Counted from the first letter of the stretch, positions 41,446-50,868 are shown. The stretch is DNA of 64,000 bases from an uncultured Poribacteria bacterium (GCA_951812525.1 OX638316.1:1956630-2020629), one strand, 5' to 3'. A program made the numbers and translations. The notes: generated from the letters alone by a model not told the origin.

Positions 41446-43689
41446 TTAAAATTCCGCTGTGATCCCTAAATAGGGAATGATGGGTAACTGATTGATGTCA
41501 TTTCGTCTTTCAAGGCAATCTTCGGGTGTTCGACAATCCTCAGGATAATTGAAATCGAGCAAATTTGCGCGGTTATAGGCATTCAGGAGTTCGAGGAAAG
41601 TGCCGAGTTTCCAGTTGCCGAGTTGAAAGGTTTTACTGACACGTAGATCCAACCTATGGTATGGTGGCAAACGGTCTGAATTAGTTTCTGCGAAAATAGG
41701 GATGAAGATAGGATTTCCGTTTCTCGGATCGAATTGGACTGTTGCGCCTTCACGAGGAGTATAGGGATTACCGCTGCGGTACTGCCACTTCGCACCGAAC
41801 TCCAAAGTAGGGGTGAGTTTGTAACTGGCAGCGAGTGTCGCAACATGCGTCTGGTCAAACGAATAAAGGCGGTAGGGTTCACTGGGACGATCGCGACGTT
41901 GAGATAGCGCATACGCATAAGAAATCCAACCGAAAAACCGATCTCCACTCTGGTGCCGTAGAAAAATTTCGGTGCCTTGTGCGTAACCCGTGCCTTGATT
42001 GAGATAAGCGGCTTCCTCGTCAACAGTTGCTATGCCTGTCAAGTCTTTGTAATAAGCCGCCATTTTGATTTCCGTGTCTTGCGAGAGTGGTCGTTTAAGT
42101 TCGAGAATATAGTGGCTTGCACGACTTGACTTTAAATCTGGGTTCCCTATGGTCGGCGAGAGTAGTGCTGGTATCGGGGTTTGATTGTAAATTCCATAAG
42201 CAAATTGGAGTTCAGAACTGTTAGGAAGTTCTAGGAGTAGAGTGCCGCGTGGTTGTATAGAGAGTTGGTCAATGCGGTTGAAATAATCAAAACGGAGTCC
42301 ATAGACAACGGATAGATATGGCAGTAGTGCGTACCTATCTTGAAAATAGCCTTCAATGCGTTGTCCGCGTACGTATTCGTCTAACTCGACCTTTTCCTCA
42401 AGTCGGATGTCAAAGTTGACTTCACCCTCATCAGGTATCCGTGTGAAGGTACCGCTAACCTGTCCGGGTTCGAGTCCGAGAATTAACCCGGATTCCAAAC
42501 GGTGTCTCGGGTTTAGTTCGTATGTAATATCTTCGCGGAGGGTGTAGTTCGGGGCATCAACTTTCAGTGCGAGTGCCGGACCAAAATTAACATCAAACAG
42601 GAAATTCGAACGGGTTAGCGATAGATAAGAGGTAAGTCGATCTGTGAGGATGGAACGGAGATGAAAACCTGCACCCTCGAAACCGCTCTCAAAACTAACA
42701 TTTCCTCTAAAATCTTGATCTACATCTTCACCATCTAACTTCAAGGCAAACCGATCACCTGAAGCAAAGAGATTAAAAGAGAATTGATGTTTTTCACTCA
42801 GGTCGTATCCTGTCTTCAGTTGGTAATCCCAGAAGCGAGGAAAAGCAGTGATGGCGCCAGCGTCAAACGCCAGCGATCCGACGAACAGATCTATATAACT
42901 TCTACGTCCGGCGGCGTACCAGAAACCTTTATCACCTATTTTGCCTTGAAGGAGTCCCTCTGAGTAGAGAAGATTAAGATTAAACTTTCCACCCAAATTT
43001 CCTCGGCTATTGTCCTGTGAGTAAATGTCAATTACGGCTTGAGAGTCCACGCCATACTCGACACCATAGCCACCGGCGTAAACATCAATTCGTTCAATAA
43101 TTTCAGAGCTTAAGGACGAGACGAGTCCACCGAAGTGATACGGGTAACCGACGGGGACTCTGTCGAAGTAGTAGAGATTATCCTCGTCGGAACCACCACG
43201 TATATAGAGTGCCCCACTAAAATCGTTTGCTACACCGATGCCAGGAATAGCGGGGAGGGCGCGAAGGGCATCACCACCTGTGCCGGGCAGGCGTGTAAAT
43301 TCTTCTGATTGAAGACTCTTTTTGCTGATGGTTTTGGGATCACGTTCACCGGTTACTTCGACTTCTTCAAGACGGTACTGTGCTGTGCTGACATAAATTT
43401 CCGGCTTTAGGATCTCCCCTGCTACAACTGTAACCGAGATCTGTTGTGTTAATTCGGAATCGGGTGCTGTTATGGCTAAGGTGTACGTGCCTTCAGGGAT
43501 GGCACTGAAAGCGAATTTTCCATTTTCATCGGTTTTCTGGCGTTTGTCAGTTTGAGCAATCTGGACTTCCGCACCCGCTAACGATTCCTGTGTACTATTG
43601 TCATAGACAGTGCCTTCAATTGCCCCTGTTTGGGAAAAGGCGATTGCCGGGACTAAAAGGAACGTTAGCAGGCAGAGAGATATTTTCAT
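41446..43689 (-). CDS. TonB-dependent receptor with N-terminal regulatory-like domain (paralogue 2)
   Basis: A 747-residue receptor. The signal peptide is LCLLTFLLVPAIAFSQ. A carboxypeptidase-regulatory-like domain covers ~20-100 (GAIEGTVYDNSTQESLAGAEVQI, KFAFSAIPEGTYTLAI). The plug domain has GDALRALPAIPGIGVANDFSGALYIRGGSDEDNLYYFDRVPVGYPYHFGG and IDVYAGGYGVEYGVDSQAVIDIYS. The barrel ends in YLGITAEF. The regulatory-like domain is common in SusC-like and oligosaccharide or peptide receptors. It is the first gene of the receptor pair and may share a transcript with paralogue 1. Confidence 0.9.
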   Translation of the reverse strand: MKISLCLLTFLLVPAIAFSQTGAIEGTVYDNSTQESLAGAEVQIAQTDKRQKTDENGKFAFSAIPEGTYTLAITAPDSELTQQISVTVVAGEILKPEIYVSTAQYRLEEVEVTGERDPKTISKKSLQSEEFTRLPGTGGDALRALPAIPGIGVANDFSGALYIRGGSDEDNLYYFDRVPVGYPYHFGGLVSSLSSEIIERIDVYAGGYGVEYGVDSQAVIDIYSQDNSRGNLGGKFNLNLLYSEGLLQGKIGDKGFWYAAGRRSYIDLFVGSLAFDAGAITAFPRFWDYQLKTGYDLSEKHQFSFNLFASGDRFALKLDGEDVDQDFRGNVSFESGFEGAGFHLRSILTDRLTSYLSLTRSNFLFDVNFGPALALKVDAPNYTLREDITYELNPRHRLESGLILGLEPGQVSGTFTRIPDEGEVNFDIRLEEKVELDEYVRGQRIEGYFQDRYALLPYLSVVYGLRFDYFNRIDQLSIQPRGTLLLELPNSSELQFAYGIYNQTPIPALLSPTIGNPDLKSSRASHYILELKRPLSQDTEIKMAAYYKDLTGIATVDEEAAYLNQGTGYAQGTEIFLRHQSGDRFFGWISYAYALSQRRDRPSEPYRLYSFDQTHVATLAASYKLTPTLEFGAKWQYRSGNPYTPREGATVQFDPRNGNPIFIPIFAETNSDRLPPYHRLDLRVSKTFQLGNWKLGTFLELLNAYNRANLLDFNYPEDCRTPEDCLERRNDINQLPIIPYLGITAEF

Positions 43690-43933
43690 GACGGTTGTAA
43701 CCCTTCTTCTCGATGTCTCAAAAATAGTATCTGCGTATGCAAACGTTAGCAGCCTTCAAAATGTTTACGTGCTAGTTCGCGACTGCTCTCCTTGGTATTT
43801 TGTGAAATTGTGCGTGAATATCCAATAGAAAGTATACAATTTTCTTTTTCGGAATTGCCAAAGGAATGGAAAGTGGAGGCTTTAATTTCTCAGAGGTCTC
43901 GATTTCGGTAGGTTGGAGCTTGGTTGTATATGT

Positions 43934-43955
43934 GGGCGGGTTTTGGGACCCGCCC
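43934..43955. repeat. Intergenic GC-rich hairpin
   Basis: GGGCGGGT and ACCCGCCC arms (8 bases) lie 14 bases beyond the PhyH stop at 43969. It resembles 14306-14329. It could act as a weak terminator, but no T-run follows on the minus strand. Confidence 0.5.
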
Positions 43956-43968
43956 ATTGCTTTTAGAG

Positions 43969-44817
43969 CTAACGCGCAACTGCTTCAGGACCGAGGTTTT
44001 CCTGAATCCATGTGCGAAGCGGAACATCTTTTTCACCAGGAGATGTAAAGCCGTGCCCTCCCGTGCTTTTACCCATAATCTGCTGACGGATTGGATCAGA
44101 ACTTTCCATCCAGTGTTCCACGGTCATATCGTCGCGAGGTTGCAGCCAGCGGTAGCTGTAGCCGTAGAACAACACCTTTCGGGTGATGTCGGAGCTGTTG
44201 CGTCCCGCAGCATGCCAGAGTCTCCGATCGAAAAAGACAGCGGTTCCCGGCTTAGCGAAAACAGGGGTAGCCTTATCAGGGTCCACCGTTTTTTCCTCGG
44301 GCAGTTCCAATGTATTTGATTTGTGGCTACCTGGGATCACCGAGAAATTTCCACGCCCTGGAACAGAAGTATCGGTGAGGAAAAATGCGACCTTCAACGA
44401 TATTCGGGGGCGCGGGTTACCCTCCAACTCAAAGTTGAGTCTACCGCTATCCTGGTGCCAGCCGAGGCGTTGCGGTTTGTCGCGTTCTTCCGACGGAAGC
44501 GGCGGCATCACGATCAGATGCGAATGGTAAAGCTTGATGTTCCACCCCAAAATTCCCCAGACTTTCGGGAAAGTTGTGTGCCAGTCGAGCAATTCGATAA
44601 AGGCTTCGTCTCTGCCGACGAAATCAAGGAGATTGAAGCGCGCATCGGTTGGAAGTTCTTCTTTACCTAAATGCTCCGCTCCGACCCGGTCGACAGCGGC
44701 GATTAGTTTGTCAACCATCTCCAGCGGGATGGCATCCTCAACCGCAAAAAAACCGTTCTCGTCGAATTGCTGTTTTTCTGATTCAGTCAAACAGTGTTCT
44801 AAACATAGCGGGTTCAT
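43969..44817 (-). CDS. PhyH family dioxygenase
   Basis: A 282-residue protein with the complete Fe(II)/2-oxoglutarate site: GWHQDSGR (His and Asp), the distal His in DRRLWHAAGRN, and the Arg in ITRKVLFYGYSYRW. The N-terminus (FDENGFFAVEDAIPLEMVDKLI) is typical. It is more distant from the tandem pair at 10160-11942 than those are from each other. It is a single gene divergent from the TonB receptors. The substrate is unknown. Confidence 0.87.
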   Translation of the reverse strand: MNPLCLEHCLTESEKQQFDENGFFAVEDAIPLEMVDKLIAAVDRVGAEHLGKEELPTDARFNLLDFVGRDEAFIELLDWHTTFPKVWGILGWNIKLYHSHLIVMPPLPSEERDKPQRLGWHQDSGRLNFELEGNPRPRISLKVAFFLTDTSVPGRGNFSVIPGSHKSNTLELPEEKTVDPDKATPVFAKPGTAVFFDRRLWHAAGRNSSDITRKVLFYGYSYRWLQPRDDMTVEHWMESSDPIRQQIMGKSTGGHGFTSPGEKDVPLRTWIQENLGPEAVAR

Positions 44818-44930
44818 TGTCTTCCCCTCATTGAAGCGACCTTAGGTCGCGATGCGTTAATTTGCGAAAAGTTTACACCGAATACAAATTATCGTCAATA
44901 TCAAAAATGTACCTGTTCCCAACTTCTTCC

Positions 44931-44980
44931 TGTAGGAGCGATCTCCCGATCGCGAATCTCTTTGTGTAGGAGCGATCTCC
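44931..44980. repeat. Direct repeat TGTAGGAGCGATCTCC (two copies)
   Basis: Two exact 16-base copies lie at 44931-44946 and 44965-44980. The first extends into a GCGATC/GATCGC hairpin (44938-44953). They lie in the gap between the SUMF1-type gene and the PhyH gene and are probably a genome-wide small repeat. Confidence 0.65.
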
Positions 44981-45000
44981 TGGGACTTCAGCCAGTGTGC

Positions 45001-46080
45001 CTAATGAGAAAGTAAGAGATCTTCAGATGCTACCTGCTTTGCCCGCTTCACGGCGCACCATCTCCGCCAAAAATTGACACCAGCACTGGCAAGAAACCCG
45101 ATGCCGATGATCCCTGCGGTTATTCCGCCCAGTACTAACTCAGGTTTCATTGTAATGCTGTAGACTGCGCCACCTATGAGGCAAACAGCAATCACTGTAT
45201 CTTTGAAGCTGTTTTTCTCTGTCCGCTTTTGAAGCAGACGCAGGTTAGCGAGTTTGCGTTGCTTTACGTAGTCGGTAAGCGTTTCTATCGAAACATGCAC
45301 CGCCCCAGTTTGCCCTGGCGGTGCATCCAGGACGCAGCGGAATCCGATGTTTCCAGCGGTGTAGTCTGGTGGGGCGTGTAGGCGATTGGCACACCGAAAA
45401 TAGCGTTTCGCTGTCCCGTCACGGACTTCCAACCACGAGCCGCCGCGTAGGGTTTTATGTTTATCGTCCAAATTGCGTTCATCTTTTTGACGATTTGTGT
45501 CGGAATATGGCTGATACCAATCCGCCGTCCATTCCCAGACATTTCCGACTGCCTCACCGATCCCGTAAGGACTAACTATGGCGGTGCGAACACCTATAGG
45601 GGTGAGTTGCGCTGTCAAAATCTCTGAACTTTCTGGCAAGGTTTCTGTAGATTCAGATTCATCGGAAGCAAAGATGTTGCCCCATGGATAAATCCGTCCG
45701 TCGGGACCTCTACAGGCTTTTTCCCATTCTGCCTCTGTCGGTAGACGTTTGCCTGCCCATTGTGCGTATGCGTTACTATCATGCCAACTCACATGAATGA
45801 CCGGGAGATTTGCATCCTCAGGTGCGAAGTTACCATTTTTCCAGTGTGGTGGTGGCGGATGATTCGTTTCCTGCACGAAAACGGCATATTCGGCATTTGT
45901 TACCGGATATTCTTCGATGAGATATGCGTCCAGAAAGCGGACGTGCATCGGTGCTTCGTCGAGTTTGGCATGTTCCGAATTCGCTAAGGCAGTGCCATAA
46001 AAGGCTTCGATATCGGTGCCCATGATAAACGCGCCGGTTGGAATTAACACGGTGTTAGTGGGTTTTGACTCTTGATGCAT
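45001..46080 (-). CDS. SUMF1/FGE-like domain protein with C-terminal membrane helices
   Basis: A 359-residue protein. Residues ~8-262 form a formylglycine-generating-enzyme-like domain: IPTGAFIMGTD, YPVTNAEYAVFV, PVIHVSWHDSNAYAQWAGKRLPTEAEWEKACRG, GNVWEWTADWY, LRGGSWLEV and GNIGFRCVL. In true FGE two cysteines five residues apart act on sulfatases. Here only the second is present (RYFRC) and the first position is Lys, so FGE activity is doubtful. Two hydrophobic helices near the C-terminus (~296-315 and 320-336) anchor it in a membrane, an unusual fusion. A regulatory or binding role is inferred. Confidence 0.82.
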   Translation of the reverse strand: MHQESKPTNTVLIPTGAFIMGTDIEAFYGTALANSEHAKLDEAPMHVRFLDAYLIEEYPVTNAEYAVFVQETNHPPPPHWKNGNFAPEDANLPVIHVSWHDSNAYAQWAGKRLPTEAEWEKACRGPDGRIYPWGNIFASDESESTETLPESSEILTAQLTPIGVRTAIVSPYGIGEAVGNVWEWTADWYQPYSDTNRQKDERNLDDKHKTLRGGSWLEVRDGTAKRYFRCANRLHAPPDYTAGNIGFRCVLDAPPGQTGAVHVSIETLTDYVKQRKLANLRLLQKRTEKNSFKDTVIAVCLIGGAVYSITMKPELVLGGITAGIIGIGFLASAGVNFWRRWCAVKRAKQVASEDLLLSH

Positions 46081-46119
46081 TGCGCTTTTCCGTGTGGCAA
46101 GTTTTCGGAAACTTACAAA

Positions 46120-46929
46120 CTACTCGGAGAAGTTCCACTCCGTTGTGGCATACTTGGTTTCGGCTAAGGCTTCTGCCTGTGCGCGCTCTGCTGATGACAA
46201 TTTACCTAAATGGAACGCAATGCCGATATTAAATGTTTCAGATATTGCTTCGATGAGTGCATCTTTGCTTATGGAACGTCCGTCTGTATTGATGGCAGTC
46301 GATTTCTCGATCAGTATCTGCTGGACTTCGGTGTCCCTTGAGACGCGCTTGAGAATAGACAAAGGCGGCATATCTAACGAAATATACCCTTGAAACAGTA
46401 TCCCGTTTCGGTTTCGTCTAACAGAGACGCCTGCCAACTTTTTGCTATTACACATAACATCGTAGTCAGCGGGGTTTGTCAGGCAGATATTAGCCTCCAC
46501 CTTGTCGGTGCTGTTTGTAACCGCATTGGAGACATCGGTATCTACAGCGTGGCACTCGGCAGGAATGCCGAGTTTTTTGAATGCCGTAACGAGGCTCTGT
46601 CCTATACATTGATACGCTTCGGAGATACTCTTTTCACCGGTGTGACGCGGGAGAATGAGCGTGTAGGTTAGATCCCACCCATGTACGACGGTGCCGCCAC
46701 CCGTCATCCGCTTCACCAATCCGATGCCATCTGCACGGCACATCTCCACGTCAACTTCCGAGGCGATGTCTTGAAAATAGCCGAAACTGAATGCTGGGAA
46801 TGACCATGTGTAAAATCGCAGTGTCGGATTCGGTTGTCCCTTTTGTGAAAGCAGCATCGCTTCGTCAACTGCCATATTCATTGCGGCAGGATTTGCCGCC
46901 ATGGTCAATAGCCGTCCGGTTGTTTGCAT
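46120..46929 (-). CDS. Lipoate-protein ligase A family protein
   Basis: A 269-residue BPL/LplA/LipB-fold protein. It has MNMAVDEAMLL, LRFYTWSFPAFSFGYFQ, the substrate-binding motif KRMTGGGTVVHGWDLTYTLILP, and DVMCNSKKLAGVSVRRNRNGILFQGYISLD with the catalytic Lys. The family transfers lipoate or octanoate to apo-enzymes; LplA- and LipM-type members cannot be separated here. The ATG at 46929 overlaps the stop of the upstream propeller gene (TAATG) and is preferred over a longer reading into that gene. Confidence 0.87.
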   Translation of the reverse strand: MQTTGRLLTMAANPAAMNMAVDEAMLLSQKGQPNPTLRFYTWSFPAFSFGYFQDIASEVDVEMCRADGIGLVKRMTGGGTVVHGWDLTYTLILPRHTGEKSISEAYQCIGQSLVTAFKKLGIPAECHAVDTDVSNAVTNSTDKVEANICLTNPADYDVMCNSKKLAGVSVRRNRNGILFQGYISLDMPPLSILKRVSRDTEVQQILIEKSTAINTDGRSISKDALIEAISETFNIGIAFHLGKLSSAERAQAEALAETKYATTEWNFSE

Positions 46930-47561
46930 TATGATAGTGCTACACGGCACACCGCTGTGGTATGTGCGTCGCAGTACCAGAAATACCCATCCCAATACGT
47001 CATTCCGTGCGGTTCCGGATGTGGCTCCGGTATCTCAATTTTATTCAGATGACTGCCGTCCTCTGGATTGAGATGGAAGATTGCGCGATGGTTCGTTTCA
47101 ACGCACCAGAGGTCGTCGCCTATCCATGCGATACCGTGCGGTCGATCGCCGGGCGCGGGGAGCGTGTGAATCACTTTGAATCCATCTTCTACATCGATCT
47201 GATAGATGGTCGCAGACGGTGGCACTGCGATCCAGAGTTTGTTGTCGCGCCATTCTAAGCCGTGCGCCCCGGTCTGTTCTGCGCCGGGTGTTTCATAAGA
47301 GGCAAGTGTTTTGCCGCTTTCTGGATCGGTTGAGAGGATTTCACAACTATAGGTGGACGCCAACCAGAGTGTGTCGCCTGTATCTGTGATACCGCTGCCT
47401 TTGTCGGAGTCGGTGGCGAGTGTCTTTTTCACATCGCCGTCATAGGAGACGAGATGTACCTCGTTGGTCTGCTGATCGAGAATCCAGAGACCTTCTTCTG
47501 TCGCTTGCATTCCGTTGGGTTGTGGACCTGGGGAGTCAAAAAGTTTTTCGATTGTGGGCAT
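46929..47561 (-). CDS. SMP-30/NHL-like beta-propeller protein
   Basis: A 210-residue protein without a signal peptide. Repeating blades have the patterns GMQATEEGLWILDQQTNEV, GITDTGDTLWLAS, GLEWRDNKLWIAV, GIAWIGDDLWCVET and GMTYWDGYFWYCD. It is a compact propeller of the SMP-30/virginiamycin-B-lyase/NHL type; no specific enzyme motif was recognised. The ATG at 47561 follows GGAGG with a good spacing. It is translationally coupled to the lipoate ligase family gene, though a functional link is unclear. Confidence 0.75.
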   Translation of the reverse strand: MPTIEKLFDSPGPQPNGMQATEEGLWILDQQTNEVHLVSYDGDVKKTLATDSDKGSGITDTGDTLWLASTYSCEILSTDPESGKTLASYETPGAEQTGAHGLEWRDNKLWIAVPPSATIYQIDVEDGFKVIHTLPAPGDRPHGIAWIGDDLWCVETNHRAIFHLNPEDGSHLNKIEIPEPHPEPHGMTYWDGYFWYCDAHTTAVCRVALS

Positions 47562-47723
47562 GGGAAACCTCCGCATACGATATGTTTACTTGAGATTTTA
47601 TTTTATGCAGTTATGGAAAGGATGTCAAGGTTTTTTTAATAGAACTGTGCAGATAAATTAAGGACTAAATCTTGTCCTTCAATTGAGAGTAAATCTCTGA
47701 AACACCAAACCTGATATATTGGT

Positions 47724-47752
47724 TTGCAAGCTACGCCAAAAAGTGCTATAAT
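47724..47752 (+). promoter_or_regulatory. Sigma70-type promoter for argG
   Basis: TTGCAA (47724-47729), 17 bases, and a perfect TATAAT (47747-47752), the same hexamer pair as at the nuo operon. The start would lie near 47759, about 30 bases before the argG start. Confidence 0.75.
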
Positions 47753-47788
47753 TCCGTCATATCTAAACACAATACCTTGGAGACTGAT

Positions 47789-49036
47789 TTGAATATTGAT
47801 TCACTAAAAGGAAAAACAGTAGGAGCCGCTGTTTCAGGTGGCTTAGATAGCTGTACCATCACCAAATGGTTGGTTGATAACGGTGTCAACGTCGTCTGCT
47901 ATACAGCGGATCTCGGTCAACCCGATGAACGGGACGTATCTGAAATCCGGGAACGGATGTTAGCATGCGGTGCCGAGGACGCTATTATTATAGACGCGAA
48001 AGACGCGCTTGCGGAGGCGGGTATACGTCTCGTTCAGTGCCAAGCGATGTATGAAGGCGGTTATTGGAATACAACCGGCATTGCACGGCATGTCACGGTG
48101 AAAGCACTTTTGCCGGAGATGGAAAAGCGAGACATCTCTATTTTAACGCACGGTGCAACCGGTAGAGGCAATGATCAGGTACGATTTCAACTCGCTACCA
48201 ATATGCTCAATCCACGCTTTTCTGTCTACGCACCGTGGCGAGATCCAGAGTTTCTCAAGAATTTCGGTGGTAGAAAAGAGATGATAGATTTCTGCCAAGC
48301 GCATAACCTCCCGATTACTGCCACACACGAAAAGCCTTATTCAACAGATGCCAACCTTCTGGGGCTGACGCATGAAGCCGGACGGCTTGAATCCCTGAAA
48401 ACGCCTGCTGGATTTATTAGTCCGGGTATGGGTGTCCATCCGAAAGACGCGCCTGACGATGTAGAACACTTTACTGTTACTTTTGCGCGAGGAATACCCG
48501 TTGAGGTCAACGGAAGTCCCGTCACACCACTCCAGAGTCTGCTGGAGGCAAACCGTATCGGCGGACGGAACGCTATCGGTATCGGCATTCATACCGTTGA
48601 AAACCGGTTCGTCGGGATTAAGAGTCGTGGGGTCTATGAGTCTCCGGGGATGGAATTGCTTGGGAAGTGTTATGAATATCTGCTCCAACTGATTTTAGAT
48701 AGACGCGCTCGCCGACATTTTGACGACGTTGCTGCTACAATCGCTGAGCAGGTGTATGAGGGCTATTGGTTTGATGCTGCCACGCAGGCGCTGTTGGCTT
48801 CTATTGAACCGCTAACGCACTTGGCAAGTGGGTCTATCACGGTGGCACTCTACAAAGGGAATGTCGCATTCCACGCCTCAGGCGGTGCACCGCATTCACT
48901 CTACTCCGAGGAGACGGCGTCTATGGAAGCGATTGGCGACTTCGATCATGCGGATTCAGAAGGGTTTTTAGCGGTGCTTGGGGTTGGTGCGCGTGCCTCG
49001 GCTGTTGCCGGACAAAGCCAGACAGAAACAACGTAG
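47789..49036 (+). CDS. argG: Argininosuccinate synthase
   Basis: A 415-residue enzyme joining citrulline and aspartate with ATP in arginine synthesis. It has the PP-loop AVSGGLDSCTITKWL, YTADLGQPDE, HGATGRGNDQVRF, PWRDPEF, KPYSTDANLLG and IGIHTVENRFVGIKSRGVYE. It starts with TTG at 47789, with GGAG six bases upstream; an in-frame TTG at 47777 has no such site. The C-terminus (QSQTETT) is polar. It is a single-gene unit with its own promoter and terminator. Confidence 0.95.
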   Translation: MNIDSLKGKTVGAAVSGGLDSCTITKWLVDNGVNVVCYTADLGQPDERDVSEIRERMLACGAEDAIIIDAKDALAEAGIRLVQCQAMYEGGYWNTTGIARHVTVKALLPEMEKRDISILTHGATGRGNDQVRFQLATNMLNPRFSVYAPWRDPEFLKNFGGRKEMIDFCQAHNLPITATHEKPYSTDANLLGLTHEAGRLESLKTPAGFISPGMGVHPKDAPDDVEHFTVTFARGIPVEVNGSPVTPLQSLLEANRIGGRNAIGIGIHTVENRFVGIKSRGVYESPGMELLGKCYEYLLQLILDRRARRHFDDVAATIAEQVYEGYWFDAATQALLASIEPLTHLASGSITVALYKGNVAFHASGGAPHSLYSEETASMEAIGDFDHADSEGFLAVLGVGARASAVAGQSQTETT

Positions 49037-49070
49037 GGAAAACCAAGGTTTCTGGAATAATCAGCAAAGT

Positions 49071-49116
49071 ACAAGTCTGGGCAGCTAACTGTTAGATTTC
49101 ATGCGACTTGTTTTTC
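49071..49116 (+). terminator. Terminator after argG
   Basis: The outer arms are ACAAGTC (49071-49077) and GACTTGT (49105-49111), with an inner CTAA/TTAG pairing, followed by a run of T (49111-49115). The outer stem core matches the YyaL terminator at 12104-12167. Confidence 0.55.
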
Positions 49117-49132
49117 ACAAAATTTAAAAACC

Positions 49133-49760
49133 TTAGTTTTTGCGGTCTTCCCAATCGATGTCATCAAGTGTTTGGGCAGTTACTGCTTTTTCAAAGAGCG
49201 AATCAAGACGAGAGAGACTCCGTATTGAAGTGATTCTATTGGTGATGGACTCTGGGACAGAGTGAAACCGAAGATGTAGCAGTTTCAGAACTGCCTCACG
49301 TTTTGCTTGTGTTTCACCACGTTTTTCGCCTTGTTCAATTAAGTGCTCAGCCATTGTTTGTGCCATTGCTGCTTCTTCCTCCCTGCGCGAAGTTTCTTGA
49401 ATTTGCTGTTGAACCAATGTTTGCAATTCGTCGTGTTCTTCAACTGGACGCCGATGCAGAATCAATAAATACAAATAGAAAATAGCCCGTCGCCACTGTT
49501 GTATTTTTTCTTCATCAAGGGTATTGATATGTGCTACAGCTTCTATCAGTGCTGTACGCATCTCTTCTTTGTTTGATTGTTCTTTCTGAAGAACACTAAG
49601 CAGCCACCCAAAGGTGGTTAACCAAGTTGTCTGCAACAATTTCCAGCAATCCACGGACGTTCTCCCTATCTTCAAGCAACCACCGGACACTCCGATCCGA
49701 GAATTGTTCGATTGGAAAATCGAAAAAAGTAAGTATTTCTTCTCTGTTAGTTTCCATAGC
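49133..49760 (-). pseudogene. Internally deleted Rpn/YhgA-like (DUF4351-type) nuclease remnant
   Basis: Two fragments in different frames are joined without the expected middle. Reading from ATG 49760, the first 50 codons encode METNREEEILTFFDFP, QFSDRSVRWLLEDRENVRG and LLEIVADNLVNHL, then run to a stop at 49596. A second frame picks up directly with GWLLSVLQKEQ, ALIEAVAHINTLDEEKIQQWRRAIFYLYLLILHRR, and a C-terminal KLLHLRFHSVPESITNRI domain ending at 49133. Rpn-family proteins carry their nuclease core between such ends, so this copy has lost it. The 185-residue ORF of the second frame has no good start. Confidence 0.65.
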
Positions 49761-49875
49761 CTACGACGTATCTATAACTGTGGATCCTTTCATAAAATCG
49801 GTTATCTTAATCATACGGGTCAAACAAAAGCTAAAACACCGAGATTCGGAACAATCTCTTACTGACTCGACTAAC

Positions 49876-50868
49876 TTAAGGTACTTCAATCTTGGCAAAC
49901 ACCTGATCAATAATGCTCTCAGCATCGCGACCGTCTGCCTCCGCTTCATAACTAATAATAACCCTGTGCCTTAGCACATCCATACCGACTGCTTGGACAT
50001 CTTCAGGGGTGACGTAGCCGCGTTGAGATAGGAATGCCCGTGCGCGTGCTGCAAGCGCAAGGAAGATGGTCGCACGTGGTGACGCTCCGTATTCAATCAG
50101 TGTGCTGAGTTCTTCTAACTGATATGCTTCCGGTGTACGCGTCGCATACACAAGATCCACGATGTAGTTTTCCAACTGTTCTGCCATGTAGATATTGCGG
50201 ACGACCTCTCGGAATCTGACAATATCTTCCGGGGAAATTACTCGCTGAATTGTGGCAATCTCTTCGGTTGTCATTCTTCGAAGGATTTGCAACTCCTCTG
50301 CATGCGAAGGATAATCAACCTTAATTTTTAGCATGAACCTATCCACCTGCGCCTCTGGTAGCGGATAAGTGCCTTCGTGCTCAATTGGGTTTTGGGTTGC
50401 CAGGACGAGGAACGGATCGTCGAGTGGATAGGTCGTTCCACCAATAGTAACCTGTCGTTCCTGCATGGCTTCGAGGAGGGCACTTTGGACTTTGGCGGGT
50501 GCGCGGTTTATCTCATCAGCAAGGATAACGTTGGCGAAAATAGGTCCCTTTTTCGTATAAAAATCGCCCTTCTGTTGGTCGTAGATAAGTGTGCCGACGA
50601 GGTCTGCTGGGAGTAAGTCGGGTGTGAACTGCAGACGGTTGAAGGAAGCGTCGATCGTTTGGGCAAGTGCGCTCACAGCGGTTGTCTTTGCCAGTCCGGG
50701 TACACCCTCAAGTAGAATATGCCCATTGCAGAGCAGTCCGATAACCAGTCCTTCCAATAATTCACTTTGCCCGACGATAACTTTCCCCGTCTCTGTAAGA
50801 ATTTGTTGTATGCGCCCACTGTCCGCTTGGATACGGGCATTCATTGCTTCTAAATCGTAGTTTTGCAT
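49876..50868 (-). CDS. MoxR-family AAA+ ATPase
   Basis: A 330-residue ATPase with Walker A GVPGLAKT, Walker B VILADEINRAP, sensor NPIEHEGTYPLPEAQVDRF and the C-terminal lid (EYGASPRATIFLALAARARAFL). Both length and motifs are canonical for MoxR. MoxR proteins act as chaperone-like ATPases, usually with VWA-domain partners. A VWA membrane protein is encoded nearby (52367-54742), separated by a sulfatase gene. The pseudogene at 49133 lies downstream. Confidence 0.93.
   Translation of the reverse strand: MQNYDLEAMNARIQADSGRIQQILTETGKVIVGQSELLEGLVIGLLCNGHILLEGVPGLAKTTAVSALAQTIDASFNRLQFTPDLLPADLVGTLIYDQQKGDFYTKKGPIFANVILADEINRAPAKVQSALLEAMQERQVTIGGTTYPLDDPFLVLATQNPIEHEGTYPLPEAQVDRFMLKIKVDYPSHAEELQILRRMTTEEIATIQRVISPEDIVRFREVVRNIYMAEQLENYIVDLVYATRTPEAYQLEELSTLIEYGASPRATIFLALAARARAFLSQRGYVTPEDVQAVGMDVLRHRVIISYEAEADGRDAESIIDQVFAKIEVP

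Noticed and set aside
44931-44980. CRISPR-like repeat
   Set aside because: Only two copies of a 16-base repeat with an 18-base gap; no array and no cas genes.
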